Of a DNA stretch of 64,000 nt, positions 43,748 to 53,605 are shown in pieces. The stretch is from positions 1-64,000 of the forward strand of contig CACDIK010000002.1 of the NCBI GenBank assembly GCA_902553005.1, written 5' to 3'. Source of the stretch: an uncultured Alphaproteobacteria bacterium. Its GTDB lineage: Bacteria; Pseudomonadota; Alphaproteobacteria; HIMB59; GCA-002718135. Below the pieces are notes generated by a model. The model was given only the letters and a program-made list of their open reading frames with translations. It did not search any database and was not told where the DNA came from. A program made the translations under genes and the position numbers. Position 1 is the stretch's first letter. Each line of letters opens with the position of its first letter.

Positions 43748-45970
43748 ATGTTCAAGTATGGTTCTTTTCGAAATTTTGTCATTAAATTTTTTGTAGGAAT
43801 AATTTTATTTGGTTTTGGATTAATTTATTTAGTCAGTCTATATACATTTTCCCCTAATGATCCGGGTTATCAAAATTTTAATGAAGGTGAGATTCAAAAT
43901 ATTCTGGGCCACTTTGGTGCATATTTATCAAGTTATTCATTAGTATTTATTGGAACACTAAGCTATTTATTTGCTCTATTTTTAACAATAGAAGGTGGTA
44001 GGTTTTTTCTAGGTATTGCTAATCGATTTGTAATTTTAAATTCTATATCAAATCTAGTTGGTATTATAAGTATAAATATTTCCTTAAAATCATTTGGTGA
44101 ATATTATTTAGAGAAGGGTGTATTGTCTCAGATCATTGTAGATCTATTTTCAATTATTAATTTAAATTTTTTAGATAATATTTTTGTTTATTATATCAGT
44201 AATTTTTTAATTTTTGTAATTGGACTTTTTTTAATACTTGTATCCTTTAGAACAAAAATGTCTTGGATAAATAAAATTATTCATTCGTTAAGAGTGTTCA
44301 GATATTTAAAGTTTTTGTTTTCAGTATTTAGTCTGTTAAAATATTTAAAATTTAAAAAAAGAACTTCTAAAAAAACTTTGAGGAGTGAGCCAACTATTAA
44401 AAAAAGAAATTATGTAAATATAAATAGAAATAGTAATTTAAGCACTAAAACTGAAAAACAACTAGAATTGGATAACTTCAGTTTTAGTCTTCCTTCAAAA
44501 GATCTTCTTTCAATATCAAACTTTAAAAAAAATCAAAATAAAGAACTCGATAAGATAAATACTGATGCGGCTTTAAAATTAGAAAAGACACTTTCCGAAT
44601 ATGGTGTTGAAGGAAAGATAATTGGTTTTAGTAGTGGTCCTATTGTTACCTTGTTTGAGTTTGTTCCAAATGCAGGTATCAAATCGAGTAAAGTTATAGG
44701 TTTATCAGATGATATTGCTCGAGCAATGTCCTCTATCTCTGCTAGAATTTCAACTCAACCAGGTAAAACCAGTTTAGGAATCGAAATACCAAACAGTAAA
44801 AGGGAAAGTGTTTTGTTTGGGGATTTAATTAAAGAAGGAGAGTTTGAGATAGAAAACGATTCTCTAACACTCGCACTAGGAAAGGATATATCTGGAAAAA
44901 GTATTTTTGCAAATTTAGAACGAATGCCACATCTCTTAATAGCTGGAACAACAGGTTCTGGAAAATCAGTAGGCATTAACACAATGATCTTAAGTATTTT
45001 ATATAAATTTAAACCCAATGAGTGCAAATTAATTTTGATCGATCCTAAAATGTTAGAACTAAGTATTTATGAAGATATTCCTCATTTATTAACACCTGTT
45101 GTAACAGATCCAAAAAAAGCTGTTTTTGCTCTTAAATGGGTCGTGAGAGAAATGGAAAACAGATATAAATTGATGAGTTCTTTAAATGTCAAAAATATAG
45201 ATTCCTATAATGATAAGGTTGTTAGAACTGTTTCATCTGGAAGAAAAATTTATAGAGAGGTTCAAACCGGAATTGATGATGACTCAAGAAAGCCAATAAT
45301 TGAAAAACAAGAAATTCTTCTAGAAAAAATGCCTTACATAGTTGTTGTAATTGACGAGATGGCTGATTTAATGATGGTTGCAGGAAAAGAAGTAGAGTCA
45401 TTAGTACAAAGATTAGCTCAGATGGCTAGAGCCTCTGGTATACATCTTATAACAGCAACACAAAGACCTAGTGTTGATGTTATTACTGGAACGATAAAAG
45501 CAAATTTTCCAAGTCGTATAAGTTATAAAGTATCAAGTAAGTTTGATAGTAGAACAATATTAAATGAAATGGGAGCGGAACAACTACTAGGAAGTGGTGA
45601 TATGTTATTTTTGGAAAACGGGGGTATTATTAAAAGACTACATGGTGGGTTTGTTGCAGAAAATGAAGTTGATAGGGTTGTAGCTCATATAAAAAAACAA
45701 GCTACATTTGATCATAAAAATGAAATTTCTCTATTTGAAGATGATTTAAGCTCTACAATGAGAGAGGATTTGATTTCAAATAATAATGATGAATTATATA
45801 GTAAAGCGGTTGATATAGTTATCAAACAACAAAAAGTTTCTACTAGTTATGTTCAACGATATCTTCAGATTGGCTACAATAGAGCAGCTAGAATTATAGA
45901 AAAAATGGAAGAAGATGGAATTATCAGTGAGGCGAACAACGCAGGTAAAAGATATGTTCTTAAAAAGTAA
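43748..45970 (+). CDS. ftsK: DNA translocase FtsK
   Basis: 740 residues. Four N-terminal membrane helices (within residues 1-165), a basic linker, and the C-terminal motor: Walker A LIAGTTGSGKSVGINTMI, Walker B IVVVIDEMADLMM, ATQRPSVDVITG, and the gamma domain SYVQRYLQIGYNRAARIIEKMEEDGII, which reads KOPS. It moves and resolves chromosome ends at the division septum. The 3' end overlaps lolA. Confidence 0.97.
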   Translation: MFKYGSFRNFVIKFFVGIILFGFGLIYLVSLYTFSPNDPGYQNFNEGEIQNILGHFGAYLSSYSLVFIGTLSYLFALFLTIEGGRFFLGIANRFVILNSISNLVGIISINISLKSFGEYYLEKGVLSQIIVDLFSIINLNFLDNIFVYYISNFLIFVIGLFLILVSFRTKMSWINKIIHSLRVFRYLKFLFSVFSLLKYLKFKKRTSKKTLRSEPTIKKRNYVNINRNSNLSTKTEKQLELDNFSFSLPSKDLLSISNFKKNQNKELDKINTDAALKLEKTLSEYGVEGKIIGFSSGPIVTLFEFVPNAGIKSSKVIGLSDDIARAMSSISARISTQPGKTSLGIEIPNSKRESVLFGDLIKEGEFEIENDSLTLALGKDISGKSIFANLERMPHLLIAGTTGSGKSVGINTMILSILYKFKPNECKLILIDPKMLELSIYEDIPHLLTPVVTDPKKAVFALKWVVREMENRYKLMSSLNVKNIDSYNDKVVRTVSSGRKIYREVQTGIDDDSRKPIIEKQEILLEKMPYIVVVIDEMADLMMVAGKEVESLVQRLAQMARASGIHLITATQRPSVDVITGTIKANFPSRISYKVSSKFDSRTILNEMGAEQLLGSGDMLFLENGGIIKRLHGGFVAENEVDRVVAHIKKQATFDHKNEISLFEDDLSSTMREDLISNNNDELYSKAVDIVIKQQKVSTSYVQRYLQIGYNRAARIIEKMEEDGIISEANNAGKRYVLKK

Positions 45971-46541
45971 ATATATAAATTATTTGTGTATTATAATTTT
46001 TTTAAATTTTTCTAACAGCGTTGATGCAAATACTAAAACTAAGATTCTAGATTATTTAAATTCTCTTCAATATTTTTCTGCATCATTTATTCAAAATGAT
46101 AATGAAACCTTAAGTGAAGGGATGGTTTACATTGGGGATAAAAGAGTAAGAGCTGAATATTTATCACCTTCAAAAATTTTAATAGTTTTAGATGAGGATA
46201 AGGCTATGTATTATAATTATGAATTAGAAGAAGATGAGTTTTTTAATCCCAAAAACACAAATGCTTGGTTCTTTTATGATATTTTTAGAAATCCAAATTT
46301 TTTTGAAGATAGTAAAATAAAAATTAAAAATAAAGAAATAATACTTGAAAAAAGTGGTTTTAATAATCAAGAAACAAAATATTTAATAAATGTTTATTTT
46401 GAAAATAATCCAATGATATTAAGAAAAATAGAGGTTTTCATAAATGATGAATTCCTTCAAATATCTATTTTTAATCATAGTTATAATGAAGATTTTGATA
46501 AAGATTTTTTTAAATTGATAAACCCAAGCCTTCTTGGTTAA
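45954..46541 (+). CDS. lolA: Outer membrane lipoprotein carrier protein LolA
   Basis: The ORF track opens at 45915, but the ATG at 45954 gives a proper signal peptide (MFLKSKYINYLCIIIFLNFSNSVDA) and a shorter overlap (17 bp) with ftsK. The product is 195 residues. The LolA pattern is visible: LNSLQYFSASFIQND, GMVYIGDKRVRAEYLSPSKILIV, and a late beta-strand pair. It ferries lipoproteins across the periplasm. The ftsK-lolA order is conserved in alphaproteobacteria. Confidence 0.88.
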   Translation: MFLKSKYINYLCIIIFLNFSNSVDANTKTKILDYLNSLQYFSASFIQNDNETLSEGMVYIGDKRVRAEYLSPSKILIVLDEDKAMYYNYELEEDEFFNPKNTNAWFFYDIFRNPNFFEDSKIKIKNKEIILEKSGFNNQETKYLINVYFENNPMILRKIEVFINDEFLQISIFNHSYNEDFDKDFFKLINPSLLG

Positions 46542-47134
46542 ATTGTTATTAACAATTTATCATTTTTTGATTGTATTTTGATAACTGTGTTTATTTGATT
46601 CATTTTTTTTCTTATTCTTGTAAGGTGACTATCAAGTGAGTTTGTTTGTATTGTACTCTTGATGTTTAAAATATTTTCTTGAATAAAATTTTTTGTGCCT
46701 TCTTTTTCATAAATTAAATAACTTAAAATTTCTGATTCTAATTTAGTTAAGTAGCAGAAAGAATTATTATTTATATTTGTCATTTTCTCGTTAATAATAG
46801 TAATATCGTGAAATATAATTTTTATATTTTCTAAAAAATTTTTAGTTATAGTTTTTATCTGGTTAATTGATATTGGTGTTTTTATTAATTGGTTATTAAT
46901 TTTCATACTTTCATTTTCTATATTTGATAATATTAGAAAGTTCCCTTTTAATTTTTTAAAATCAAATGGTTTTGTTCTTTTATCATTATTTAAGATTATA
47001 ATATTTATATTATTGTTTTCGATATAATTTTGAGTTTCACTGAGACTCATAAAATATAACTCATAATCAGAAAATAACTCGCTCAAGAAAAAATTAATTT
47101 TTTTATCTGAAAATATATTTATTTTATTTTTCAA
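46538..47134 (-). CDS. Orphan OmpR/PhoB-type winged-helix regulator with degenerate receiver
   Basis: 198 residues from a TTG start that overlaps the yggS stop (TTGA). The C-terminal ~70 residues (FCYLTKLESEILSYLIYEKE through SLDSHLTRIRKKMNQI) are a Trans_reg_C winged helix. The N-terminal ~110 residues have the alpha/beta rhythm of a receiver, but I see no phosphorylatable Asp in the expected strand (INIIILNNDKRTKP) and no acidic pair. No histidine kinase is nearby. It may act without phosphorylation. Confidence 0.7.
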   Translation of the reverse strand: MKNKINIFSDKKINFFLSELFSDYELYFMSLSETQNYIENNNINIIILNNDKRTKPFDFKKLKGNFLILSNIENESMKINNQLIKTPISINQIKTITKNFLENIKIIFHDITIINEKMTNINNNSFCYLTKLESEILSYLIYEKEGTKNFIQENILNIKSTIQTNSLDSHLTRIRKKMNQINTVIKIQSKNDKLLITI

Positions 47135-47769
47135 TTTCTTTTACCAAACAGAATTGTTCCAAGTCTTATATAGGCTGGTTTAAAAGGGAGTGCTTCTTTA
47201 TAGTCTCCACTCATGCCTATACTAAGTTTACTAATACTATTTTCTTTTGCTAAGTTTTGAAGTTGTTTAAAATGATATTTTGGATCATCTGCTATGGGGG
47301 GTATACACATAAGCCCTTGTATATTTAAATTAATTTCATTTTTTAAGAAGAAAAGAAAGTCTTTAGTATCTTCAGGAAAAATTCCACTCTTGGATTTTTC
47401 TCTTCCAGTATTTATTTGAACGAAAAACTTTTTATCTTTTAACAAATACTGGTGTTTAGAAAATTCCTTTGCAATTTTTTCTCTATCTACGGTGTGAAAA
47501 ACATCAAACAATGATAGAGCATCCTTTACTTTGTTTGATTGTAAGGGGCCTGTTAGGTGTAATTCAATTTTTGGATTGTCTTTTTTTATATTTACAAATT
47601 TGTTTTTTGCTTCTTGAACTCTGTTTTCTCCAAAAATGTGTACACCCTCTTTTATAGCCTCAATAACGCTCTCTAGTGGGTGGTTTTTAGAAATTGCAAC
47701 AATTTTCCCTGTTTTGCTGTGTTTTTCTAATATTTCCCTAATTTCATTGAATTTTTCTATATTAAACAT
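47131..47769 (-). CDS. PLP homeostasis protein YggS (alanine racemase-like barrel)
   Basis: The track starts at 47847, but the ATG at 47769 (MFNIEKFNEIREILEKH) is the better start; the extra 26 residues are an implausible hydrophobic extension. The product is 212 residues: IVAISKNHPLE (PLP lysine), GVHIFGENRVQEAKNKF, ELHLTGPLQSNK, FFVQINTGREKSKSGI, LSIGMSGDYKEAL and the final YIRLGTILFGKR. It balances pyridoxal phosphate. It overlaps the winged-helix regulator gene by 4 bp. Confidence 0.93.
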   Translation of the reverse strand: MFNIEKFNEIREILEKHSKTGKIVAISKNHPLESVIEAIKEGVHIFGENRVQEAKNKFVNIKKDNPKIELHLTGPLQSNKVKDALSLFDVFHTVDREKIAKEFSKHQYLLKDKKFFVQINTGREKSKSGIFPEDTKDFLFFLKNEINLNIQGLMCIPPIADDPKYHFKQLQNLAKENSISKLSIGMSGDYKEALPFKPAYIRLGTILFGKRN

Positions 47770-47832
47770 AAAAATAGATGTTGTAAAAAAACAACATAAT
47801 TTAAAAAAATATAATAAATCATTATGCTTTTT

Positions 47833-47861
47833 TTGAACTTTATTCAATTTTTAAATAATAG
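47833..47861 (+). promoter_or_regulatory. Candidate sigma-70 type promoter of the porin gene
   Basis: TTGAAC (47833-47838), a 17-bp spacer and TAATAG (47856-47861). Start of transcription would be near 47868, leaving a leader of about 57 nt that contains the inverted repeats described next. By-eye assignment. Confidence 0.5.
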
Positions 47862-47868
47862 GATCTTC

Positions 47869-47908
47869 AATACAAGTTTGTTTCTTGTATTTAATGAATA
47901 TTCATTAA
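47869..47908 (+). promoter_or_regulatory. Porin leader: hairpin plus perfect 18-bp palindrome
   Basis: Two dyads follow the candidate promoter: AATACAAG / CTTGTATT (8-bp stem, 7-nt loop) and directly after it the perfect palindrome TTAATGAATATTCATTAA (47891-47908), which ends 7 bp before the AAGGAG ribosome binding site. They could stabilise the porin mRNA or form an operator. No named regulator can be assigned. Confidence 0.55.
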
Positions 47909-47924
47909 CTCAAAAGGAGTAATT

Positions 47925-48968
47925 ATGAAAAAAGAACTATTATTGGGAACTGCTCTAGTTTCTACGCTTGGCGCTGCTTCAGTTGCTGAAGCTGTAACAG
48001 CTACTATGAGCGGTAATCACCAAACTGGTATTGAGTTTGATTCACCAAATGGTGGAACTGACACAAATTCTCAGACTCAAGACAACAACTTTACTGTGTC
48101 ATTATCAGAAACTACTGATGGCGGTATGACTATTTCTTCAAGCTTTATGCTTATGAATGAAAATGCTGCTGCTGGTGATTTAGATGCTGGTTTCACTTTA
48201 GCATTTACTGATGGATCTAAGCTTGATGTAATTAATGCTGGTAACGCATCTGGTACACATGACATTTCTATCCCAGGTTCAGCTGGTGCAGAAGGTGTAA
48301 CAACTGCAACTACTAACTCAGCAGAAACTGGTTTAGATTTTGCAACTGGTGCATCTAAACAAGGTATTGAGTATCACACAGCTTCTGATTTCTTAGCTGA
48401 TGGACTAAAAATGTCTTTCTCAGCTTCAACAGATGGTGGTGAAACTGCTGGTACAACTTACAGAATTGACGGTCACGTTGCGATTGGTGCTACTTATGTA
48501 ACTGATCTTGGTGACAGCGCTGTAACAATTGGTGCTGGTTGGTCTGAAGTAGACGGATCAAAAACTAGTACTTCTGCATCAAATGACACTGGTGGTTTCC
48601 ATGTTGGTCTAAGTGCTGTAACTGGTGACTTAACTGTTGCTGTTGGTTTTGCTGATGGTAACAAAGTTGGTACTGGTATCAAAGGCGCAAAAGAAATGAG
48701 TGCTGATGTTGTAAAAGCTGGTATTAAATATGTATCTGGTGATCTAACATTTAATGTTGGTATTGCTTCAGGTGATTCAAAAGATAATACTATTGGTTCT
48801 ATCTCTGGATCTGATGATTCAAAAGATGTAACTTCAGCTAGTGTTTCTTATGCTGTAGCTGCTGGTGTAACTGCACTTCTTGGTTATACCTCTGTAGAAG
48901 CAAGTGATGAAGGTGCTTCATCAACTGATGGATCAGCTTGGTACATCGGTGCTAATATGGCATTTTAA
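47925..48968 (+). CDS. Major outer membrane porin (alphaproteobacterial type)
   Basis: 347 residues with a clean signal peptide (MKKELLLGTALVSTLGAASVAEA) and a 16-strand-like beta-barrel pattern of alternating small polar/hydrophobic residues. It ends ...GSAWYIGANMAF with the C-terminal Phe needed for BAM recognition. The codon use is clearly less AT-rich and more G/T-start biased than its neighbours, and it has a strong RBS (AAAAGGAG), its own promoter and a terminator, all typical of a very abundant protein. It is a diffusion pore for small solutes. Confidence 0.88.
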   Translation: MKKELLLGTALVSTLGAASVAEAVTATMSGNHQTGIEFDSPNGGTDTNSQTQDNNFTVSLSETTDGGMTISSSFMLMNENAAAGDLDAGFTLAFTDGSKLDVINAGNASGTHDISIPGSAGAEGVTTATTNSAETGLDFATGASKQGIEYHTASDFLADGLKMSFSASTDGGETAGTTYRIDGHVAIGATYVTDLGDSAVTIGAGWSEVDGSKTSTSASNDTGGFHVGLSAVTGDLTVAVGFADGNKVGTGIKGAKEMSADVVKAGIKYVSGDLTFNVGIASGDSKDNTIGSISGSDDSKDVTSASVSYAVAAGVTALLGYTSVEASDEGASSTDGSAWYIGANMAF

Positions 48969-48990
48969 TTAAAGATTTTATATCTTATAA

Positions 48991-49020
48991 AACGGCACTT
49001 TAACGAGTGCCGTTTTTTTT
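48991..49020 (+). terminator. Rho-independent terminator of the porin gene
   Basis: Perfect 9-bp stem AACGGCACT / AGTGCCGTT with a 6-nt loop and a run of eight T, 22 bp after the stop. It isolates the porin from the downstream DUF3576 gene. Confidence 0.93.
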
Positions 49021-49059
49021 ATATTTTACATTTAGTCGACTATACAATAATTATATTAA

Positions 49060-49668
49060 ATGATTTTAACCCGATTAATTATCTCTTTTTTGTTACTTTT
49101 TATCTTTTCTTGTAACAGTAATAAGAGCGATGAGGAAATGGATGAGTTGTGGTCAAAAGCGCAAACAACTGGTGAGATAGTAAATAGATCTGGGACAAAA
49201 TTTAATACAGCTACAAATAAAGAGTTAGCAATAAGAGACGCTGAAACCAGACTTCAATCAGGTGGTGGTTTGTTTGGGAAGGGCGGTATGTCCTTGGGTG
49301 GTATTATGGGAGGAAATAATCAAGAACAAAACATGTCAGAGGGGATGATTGCAATGTCAGTAAATCCGTTTCTTTGGAGAGCTGCATTAGAAACTATTGA
49401 TTTTATGCCTCTTAGCTCAGCTGATCAAATTGGAGGCACAATTATTACCGACTGGTATTCTACAACAAGCAATGAGAAAGAGCGTTGCAAACTTAATATT
49501 TTTATTACAGGTTTAAATCTTAAAACAGAGAATCTTAGGGTGGTATCTTTTTGTCAAGAATTTAAAAACCCTACTTGGATAAACAAAGAAACAGAGAAGG
49601 AAAATAATATTAAGATAGAAAACGCAATATTGAATAAAGCAAAAAAATTAAAACTACAATCAAGTTAA
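49060..49668 (+). CDS. DUF3576 family lipoprotein
   Basis: 202 residues. The lipobox-like signal MILTRLIISFLLLFIFSCNSNK places the lipid-modified Cys at residue 18. The mature part has MSEGMIAMSVNPFLWRAALETIDFMPLSSADQIGGTIITDWY, the DUF3576 core. Function is unknown; the gene regularly precedes leuS-lptE-holA in alphaproteobacteria, hinting at an envelope role. It ends 3 bp before leuS. Confidence 0.9.
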   Translation: MILTRLIISFLLLFIFSCNSNKSDEEMDELWSKAQTTGEIVNRSGTKFNTATNKELAIRDAETRLQSGGGLFGKGGMSLGGIMGGNNQEQNMSEGMIAMSVNPFLWRAALETIDFMPLSSADQIGGTIITDWYSTTSNEKERCKLNIFITGLNLKTENLRVVSFCQEFKNPTWINKETEKENNIKIENAILNKAKKLKLQSS

Positions 49669-49671
49669 AAA

Positions 49672-52185
49672 GTGTCATCGCGATACAATCATAAAGTAGT
49701 TGAAAAAAAGTGGCAGGATATTTGGTCAAAAAATAAAATTTTTCAGACTTCGCGAGATGAAAAGAGAGAGAAATTTTATGTTTTAGAAATGTTCCCATAC
49801 CCTTCAGGTAAAATACATATGGGCCATGTAAGAAACTACACACTAGGAGATGTGATTGCGAGATACAAAAAAATGAAGGGTTATAATGTATTACACCCAA
49901 TGGGTTGGGATGCATTTGGTCTTCCTGCAGAAAATGCAGCTTTAACTGAAAAAAAACATCCTGAAAGCTGGACATATCAAAATATCAAAACAATGAAAGA
50001 GCAGCTTTTAAAAATGGGGTTATCTCTTGATTGGCAAAGAGAAATTGCAACATGTCATCCAGAATATTACAAACATGAACAGAAATTTTTTATTGATATG
50101 TTTAAAGCCGGTCTTGCTTATAAAAAAGAGGCTGAGGTCAATTGGGATCCTGTAGACAAAACTGTGTTAGCCAATGAACAAGTTATTGATGGTAGAGGTT
50201 GGAGATCAGGGGCTGTTGTTGAAAAGAAAAAATTATCACAATGGTTTTTAAAAATAAGTAAATATTCTGATGAGCTCTTGCAAAATCTTGATAATTTAGA
50301 AAACTGGCCAAACAAAGTAAAAATAATGCAATCTAATTGGATTGGTAAATCAATAGGGGCAGAAATAGACTTTCATGTTTCAGAAAGTGAAACAAAAATT
50401 AAAATATTTACAACGAGACCAGACACTATTTATGGAGCAACTTTTTTAGCTGTTTCAAGTGAACATGAGTTAGTAACTAAAATTTCAAAAAATAATAGTG
50501 GTTTAGAAAAATTTATTAAGGATTGTGAAAATATAAACCCTGATAAAGTTAAAAAAGGTTTTGATACTAGTTTATTTGCAGACCATCCATTTATAGAAGG
50601 TAAAAAACTTCCAATTTTTGTCGCTAATTTTGTGCTTAAAGAATATGGGTTGGGTGCAATTTTTGGTTGCCCTGCACATGATCAACGAGATCTTGATTTT
50701 GCAAGAGAATATAATCTTGATGTAATACCGGTTGTTAAACCAGCTAATATTGTTGAAAATAATTTCAAAATCACAACTGAGGCTTTTACTGATGAAGGTA
50801 CAATGATTAATTCACCTTCAATAAATGGATTAAGCATAAATGATGCTAAAGATAAGATTATTGAACATATTGAGAAGAAAAAAATTGGAAGAAGAAAAAT
50901 AAACTTTAAGTTGAGAGATTGGGGGATTTCACGTCAAAGATTTTGGGGTTGTCCAATTCCGATAATTTATAGAGAGGATGGAGAGATTTTGGCTGTTGAA
51001 GACTCTGAGTTGCCTGTAAAACTTCCAGAAATAAAAAAATTTACTGAATCGTCCAGTGCGCTAAACAATATCTCTGAATGGAAAGAAACTGTTTGTCCTA
51101 AAACAGGTTTAAAGGCTAAAAGAGAGACAGATACGTTTGATACTTTTTTTGAATCTTCTTGGTATTATTTTCGCTATTGTAATGCAAGATTGGAAAAGCC
51201 TTTTGACAAAAAAGATATAGATTATTGGTTGCCTGTTGATCAGTATATCGGTGGTATTGAACACGCTATATTGCATCTTCTTTATTCAAGATTTTTTACA
51301 AAAGCATTAAGGGACCTGAATTATTTTAATTTAGATGAACCGTTTAAGGGTTTGTTTACACAAGGAATGGTAACCCACATTACTTACAAGAATAAAAATG
51401 GGGTTTGGTTAGAGCCAAAGGACGTTGAAATAGTAAATGGTGCTTTTAGAGATAAAAATGGTCAAGAAGTTACAACTGGGAAAATTGAAAAAATGAGTAA
51501 ATCTAAAAAAAATGTTGTTGATCCAAACGACATTATTAGTTCTTATGGGGCAGATACAGCTAGGTGGTTTATGTTATCTGATAGTCCACCAGAAAGAGAT
51601 TTGCAATGGACTGATACTGGTATAGCAGCATCTTTTAAATTTATTAATAAATTATATGAATTGGTTGAGAGGTATAAAAAACACCAATCAAATAATGATC
51701 AAAATTCTAAAGATATAAATGAATTAAAAATTATCATTAATGAGGTTGCAGAAAATATAGAAACGTTTCAATTCAATAAATCAGTTGCAAAAATTTACGA
51801 ATTTGTAAACATTCTTAATGATGCATTATTAAGAAAAAAATTGTCACAAAAAAACTTTAAATGGTCTTTGGAAAAATTATCAATTATATTACAGCCGTTT
51901 GTGCCCCATATAAGTGAAGAGATATGGTCAAGCCTTGGAAACCAAACCTTATGTATTAATCAAGCCTGGCCCTTAGAAGATGTAATGAGAAAATCAGAAA
52001 TAAAGATTGCCGTACAAATAAATGGTAAAACCAAAGAAATAATTGAAATTGATGACAAGTTTTCTAAAGAAAAAGTTTTAGAAACTGTAAAGCTTAATGA
52101 TAAGATTAAAAAAAATTTATTAGGTAAAAATATTGTGCGGGAGATCTATGTTCCTGGTAAGATTGTAAACTTGGTTATCAAATGA
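49672..52185 (+). CDS. leuS: Leucyl-tRNA synthetase
   Basis: 837 residues from a GTG start ([17 protein letters not shown]). Class I motifs: HIGH equivalent [16 protein letters not shown], the CP1 editing domain with [12 protein letters not shown], and KMSKS as [12 protein letters not shown]. The C-terminal anticodon-binding domain is intact. It charges tRNA-Leu. It overlaps lptE by 4 bp (ATGA). Confidence 0.98.
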   Translation: MSSRYNHKVVEKKWQDIWSKNKIFQTSRDEKREKFYVLEMFPYPSGKIHMGHVRNYTLGDVIARYKKMKGYNVLHPMGWDAFGLPAENAALTEKKHPESWTYQNIKTMKEQLLKMGLSLDWQREIATCHPEYYKHEQKFFIDMFKAGLAYKKEAEVNWDPVDKTVLANEQVIDGRGWRSGAVVEKKKLSQWFLKISKYSDELLQNLDNLENWPNKVKIMQSNWIGKSIGAEIDFHVSESETKIKIFTTRPDTIYGATFLAVSSEHELVTKISKNNSGLEKFIKDCENINPDKVKKGFDTSLFADHPFIEGKKLPIFVANFVLKEYGLGAIFGCPAHDQRDLDFAREYNLDVIPVVKPANIVENNFKITTEAFTDEGTMINSPSINGLSINDAKDKIIEHIEKKKIGRRKINFKLRDWGISRQRFWGCPIPIIYREDGEILAVEDSELPVKLPEIKKFTESSSALNNISEWKETVCPKTGLKAKRETDTFDTFFESSWYYFRYCNARLEKPFDKKDIDYWLPVDQYIGGIEHAILHLLYSRFFTKALRDLNYFNLDEPFKGLFTQGMVTHITYKNKNGVWLEPKDVEIVNGAFRDKNGQEVTTGKIEKMSKSKKNVVDPNDIISSYGADTARWFMLSDSPPERDLQWTDTGIAASFKFINKLYELVERYKKHQSNNDQNSKDINELKIIINEVAENIETFQFNKSVAKIYEFVNILNDALLRKKLSQKNFKWSLEKLSIILQPFVPHISEEIWSSLGNQTLCINQAWPLEDVMRKSEIKIAVQINGKTKEIIEIDDKFSKEKVLETVKLNDKIKKNLLGKNIVREIYVPGKIVNLVIK

Positions 52186-52670
52186 AAAAGTTTTTTTTTA
52201 TTACTTTTTTTATATTTATTATATCATGTGGTGAAGTTGAATTTGTTTACAAAGAAGATAAAAATCTCATAAATCCATTGTATGGAAAAACTGAAGTTAA
52301 TACCTCAGGTTATAATATAAATTTTATAAATTCATACTTACCAATGTTTTTTGGAAAGAATAAAGATGATCATTTCAATCTATCGATTAAAATTGAGCAA
52401 AATAAAACAAAAAGTTCTGTTGAAACTAATCAGGCTGCGTCTAAAATAAGATATGAACTTAAATTTATTTATATCTTAGTATTAAATGAAAAAAATTGTG
52501 TTACTTTTAATAAAGAATCAATATCTTATTTTTCAATAATTCCTAAGTCTGCGGGTTATAATTATGGTACCGACTCATCTTTAGATAAAAAATATCAGTT
52601 GGCTATAACAGAAAACTTAAATCGATTTGTTTCTTTAATAACTGATAAAGACTTAAATAATTGTTTATGA
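52182..52670 (+). CDS. lptE: LPS-assembly lipoprotein LptE-like
   Basis: 162 residues with a lipoprotein signal ([15 protein letters not shown]; Cys 16). The rest is a small alpha/beta domain with [22 protein letters not shown] near the end. Sequence similarity to LptE is weak by eye; the call depends on lipobox, size and the leuS-lptE-holA order found in many proteobacteria. It would plug LptD in the outer membrane for LPS insertion. It overlaps holA by 4 bp. Confidence 0.75.
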   Translation: MKKFFFITFFIFIISCGEVEFVYKEDKNLINPLYGKTEVNTSGYNINFINSYLPMFFGKNKDDHFNLSIKIEQNKTKSSVETNQAASKIRYELKFIYILVLNEKNCVTFNKESISYFSIIPKSAGYNYGTDSSLDKKYQLAITENLNRFVSLITDKDLNNCL

Positions 52671-53605
52671 AAATCAATTCAATAAACATACTTATAAACC
52701 AAAAATCTGTTCTTAATAAAAAATTTTATTTTATAAGTGGGAATGAAAAAACTCTTATGGAAAAAATAAAAACAATAATTGTTGAAAGTTTTAAAGAAAA
52801 AGAAAATGTTCAAATTAAAAATATAGATAATATTAATGATTTTGTTGATGAAATTGGGCTTTTTGGAGATAAAAGTATTTACATTGTAAATGGAAATAAG
52901 GGAATAGATGAAGAGACTTTGGATAATCTGAGGTCATCGGAAAATCATTTTATTTTTTTTCAGGAAAATTCACAGAAAATTAAAAAAATAAAAAATTTAT
53001 TTAGTGTTGATAAAGACTCTTACCTAATTGACTGCTATGAATTAGACAAAGATTCAAAAATAAAAATTTTAAATGAATTTTTACGAGTAAACAAATTAGA
53101 AATCTCTCAAGATATTTATTGGTTCTTAATTGATAAATTAGACAGCAAATATATCTTCTTTGAAAAAAATTTAAATAAAGTACTGGAATTAGACCAGAAA
53201 GACATAATATTAGATAAAATTAAAAAAATATTGACTGTTGATGAATCTGGTAAAGAAAGAATTTTCTTCAATTTATTTGAAAAAAATAAGAAGATTATAG
53301 GACTTTATAGAGATAAAATTATAAATAACTCAGATGTAAACGAGCTTTATTATTATTGTAAAATTTTCTGCCAACTTATCATAGATTGTAATAGTGAAGA
53401 TGAATATATAAAAAAAATTCCAATATATTTATTTAAAGAAAAAAACTATTTAATTGATATTTATAGAAAATATAATTCTAAAAAGAAAAAAATGCTTTTA
53501 AAATTACTTTCATCAACCGAAAGTGTTTTGCGAAAAGAAAGTGGTTTATCTTTGACTCTTGGTCTTCGTTTTCTTTTGAATATTAAAAAAATTACTATTT
53601 CTTAA
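52667..53605 (+). CDS. holA: DNA polymerase III delta subunit HolA
   Basis: The track begins at a TTG (52661); the ATG at 52667 overlaps the lptE TGA as ATGA and is the natural start, giving 312 residues. HolA pattern: KFYFISGNEKTLMEKIKTIIVESF, FVDEIGLFGDKSIYIVNG and a C-terminal helical collar domain with RKESGLSLTLGLRFLL. It opens the sliding clamp within the clamp loader. The 3' end overlaps parB convergently by 11 bp. Confidence 0.88.
   Translation: MKINSINILINQKSVLNKKFYFISGNEKTLMEKIKTIIVESFKEKENVQIKNIDNINDFVDEIGLFGDKSIYIVNGNKGIDEETLDNLRSSENHFIFFQENSQKIKKIKNLFSVDKDSYLIDCYELDKDSKIKILNEFLRVNKLEISQDIYWFLIDKLDSKYIFFEKNLNKVLELDQKDIILDKIKKILTVDESGKERIFFNLFEKNKKIIGLYRDKIINNSDVNELYYYCKIFCQLIIDCNSEDEYIKKIPIYLFKEKNYLIDIYRKYNSKKKKMLLKLLSSTESVLRKESGLSLTLGLRFLLNIKKITIS

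Noticed and set aside
47770-47847. 26-residue N-terminal extension of yggS in the ORF track
   Set aside because: YggS family proteins start close to the MFNIEKF position; the extension adds a hydrophobic stretch not expected in a cytosolic enzyme.
48077-48682. Minus-strand ORFs opposite the porin gene
   Set aside because: Shadows created by the porin's codon bias; the plus-strand porin has signal peptide, RBS and terminator.
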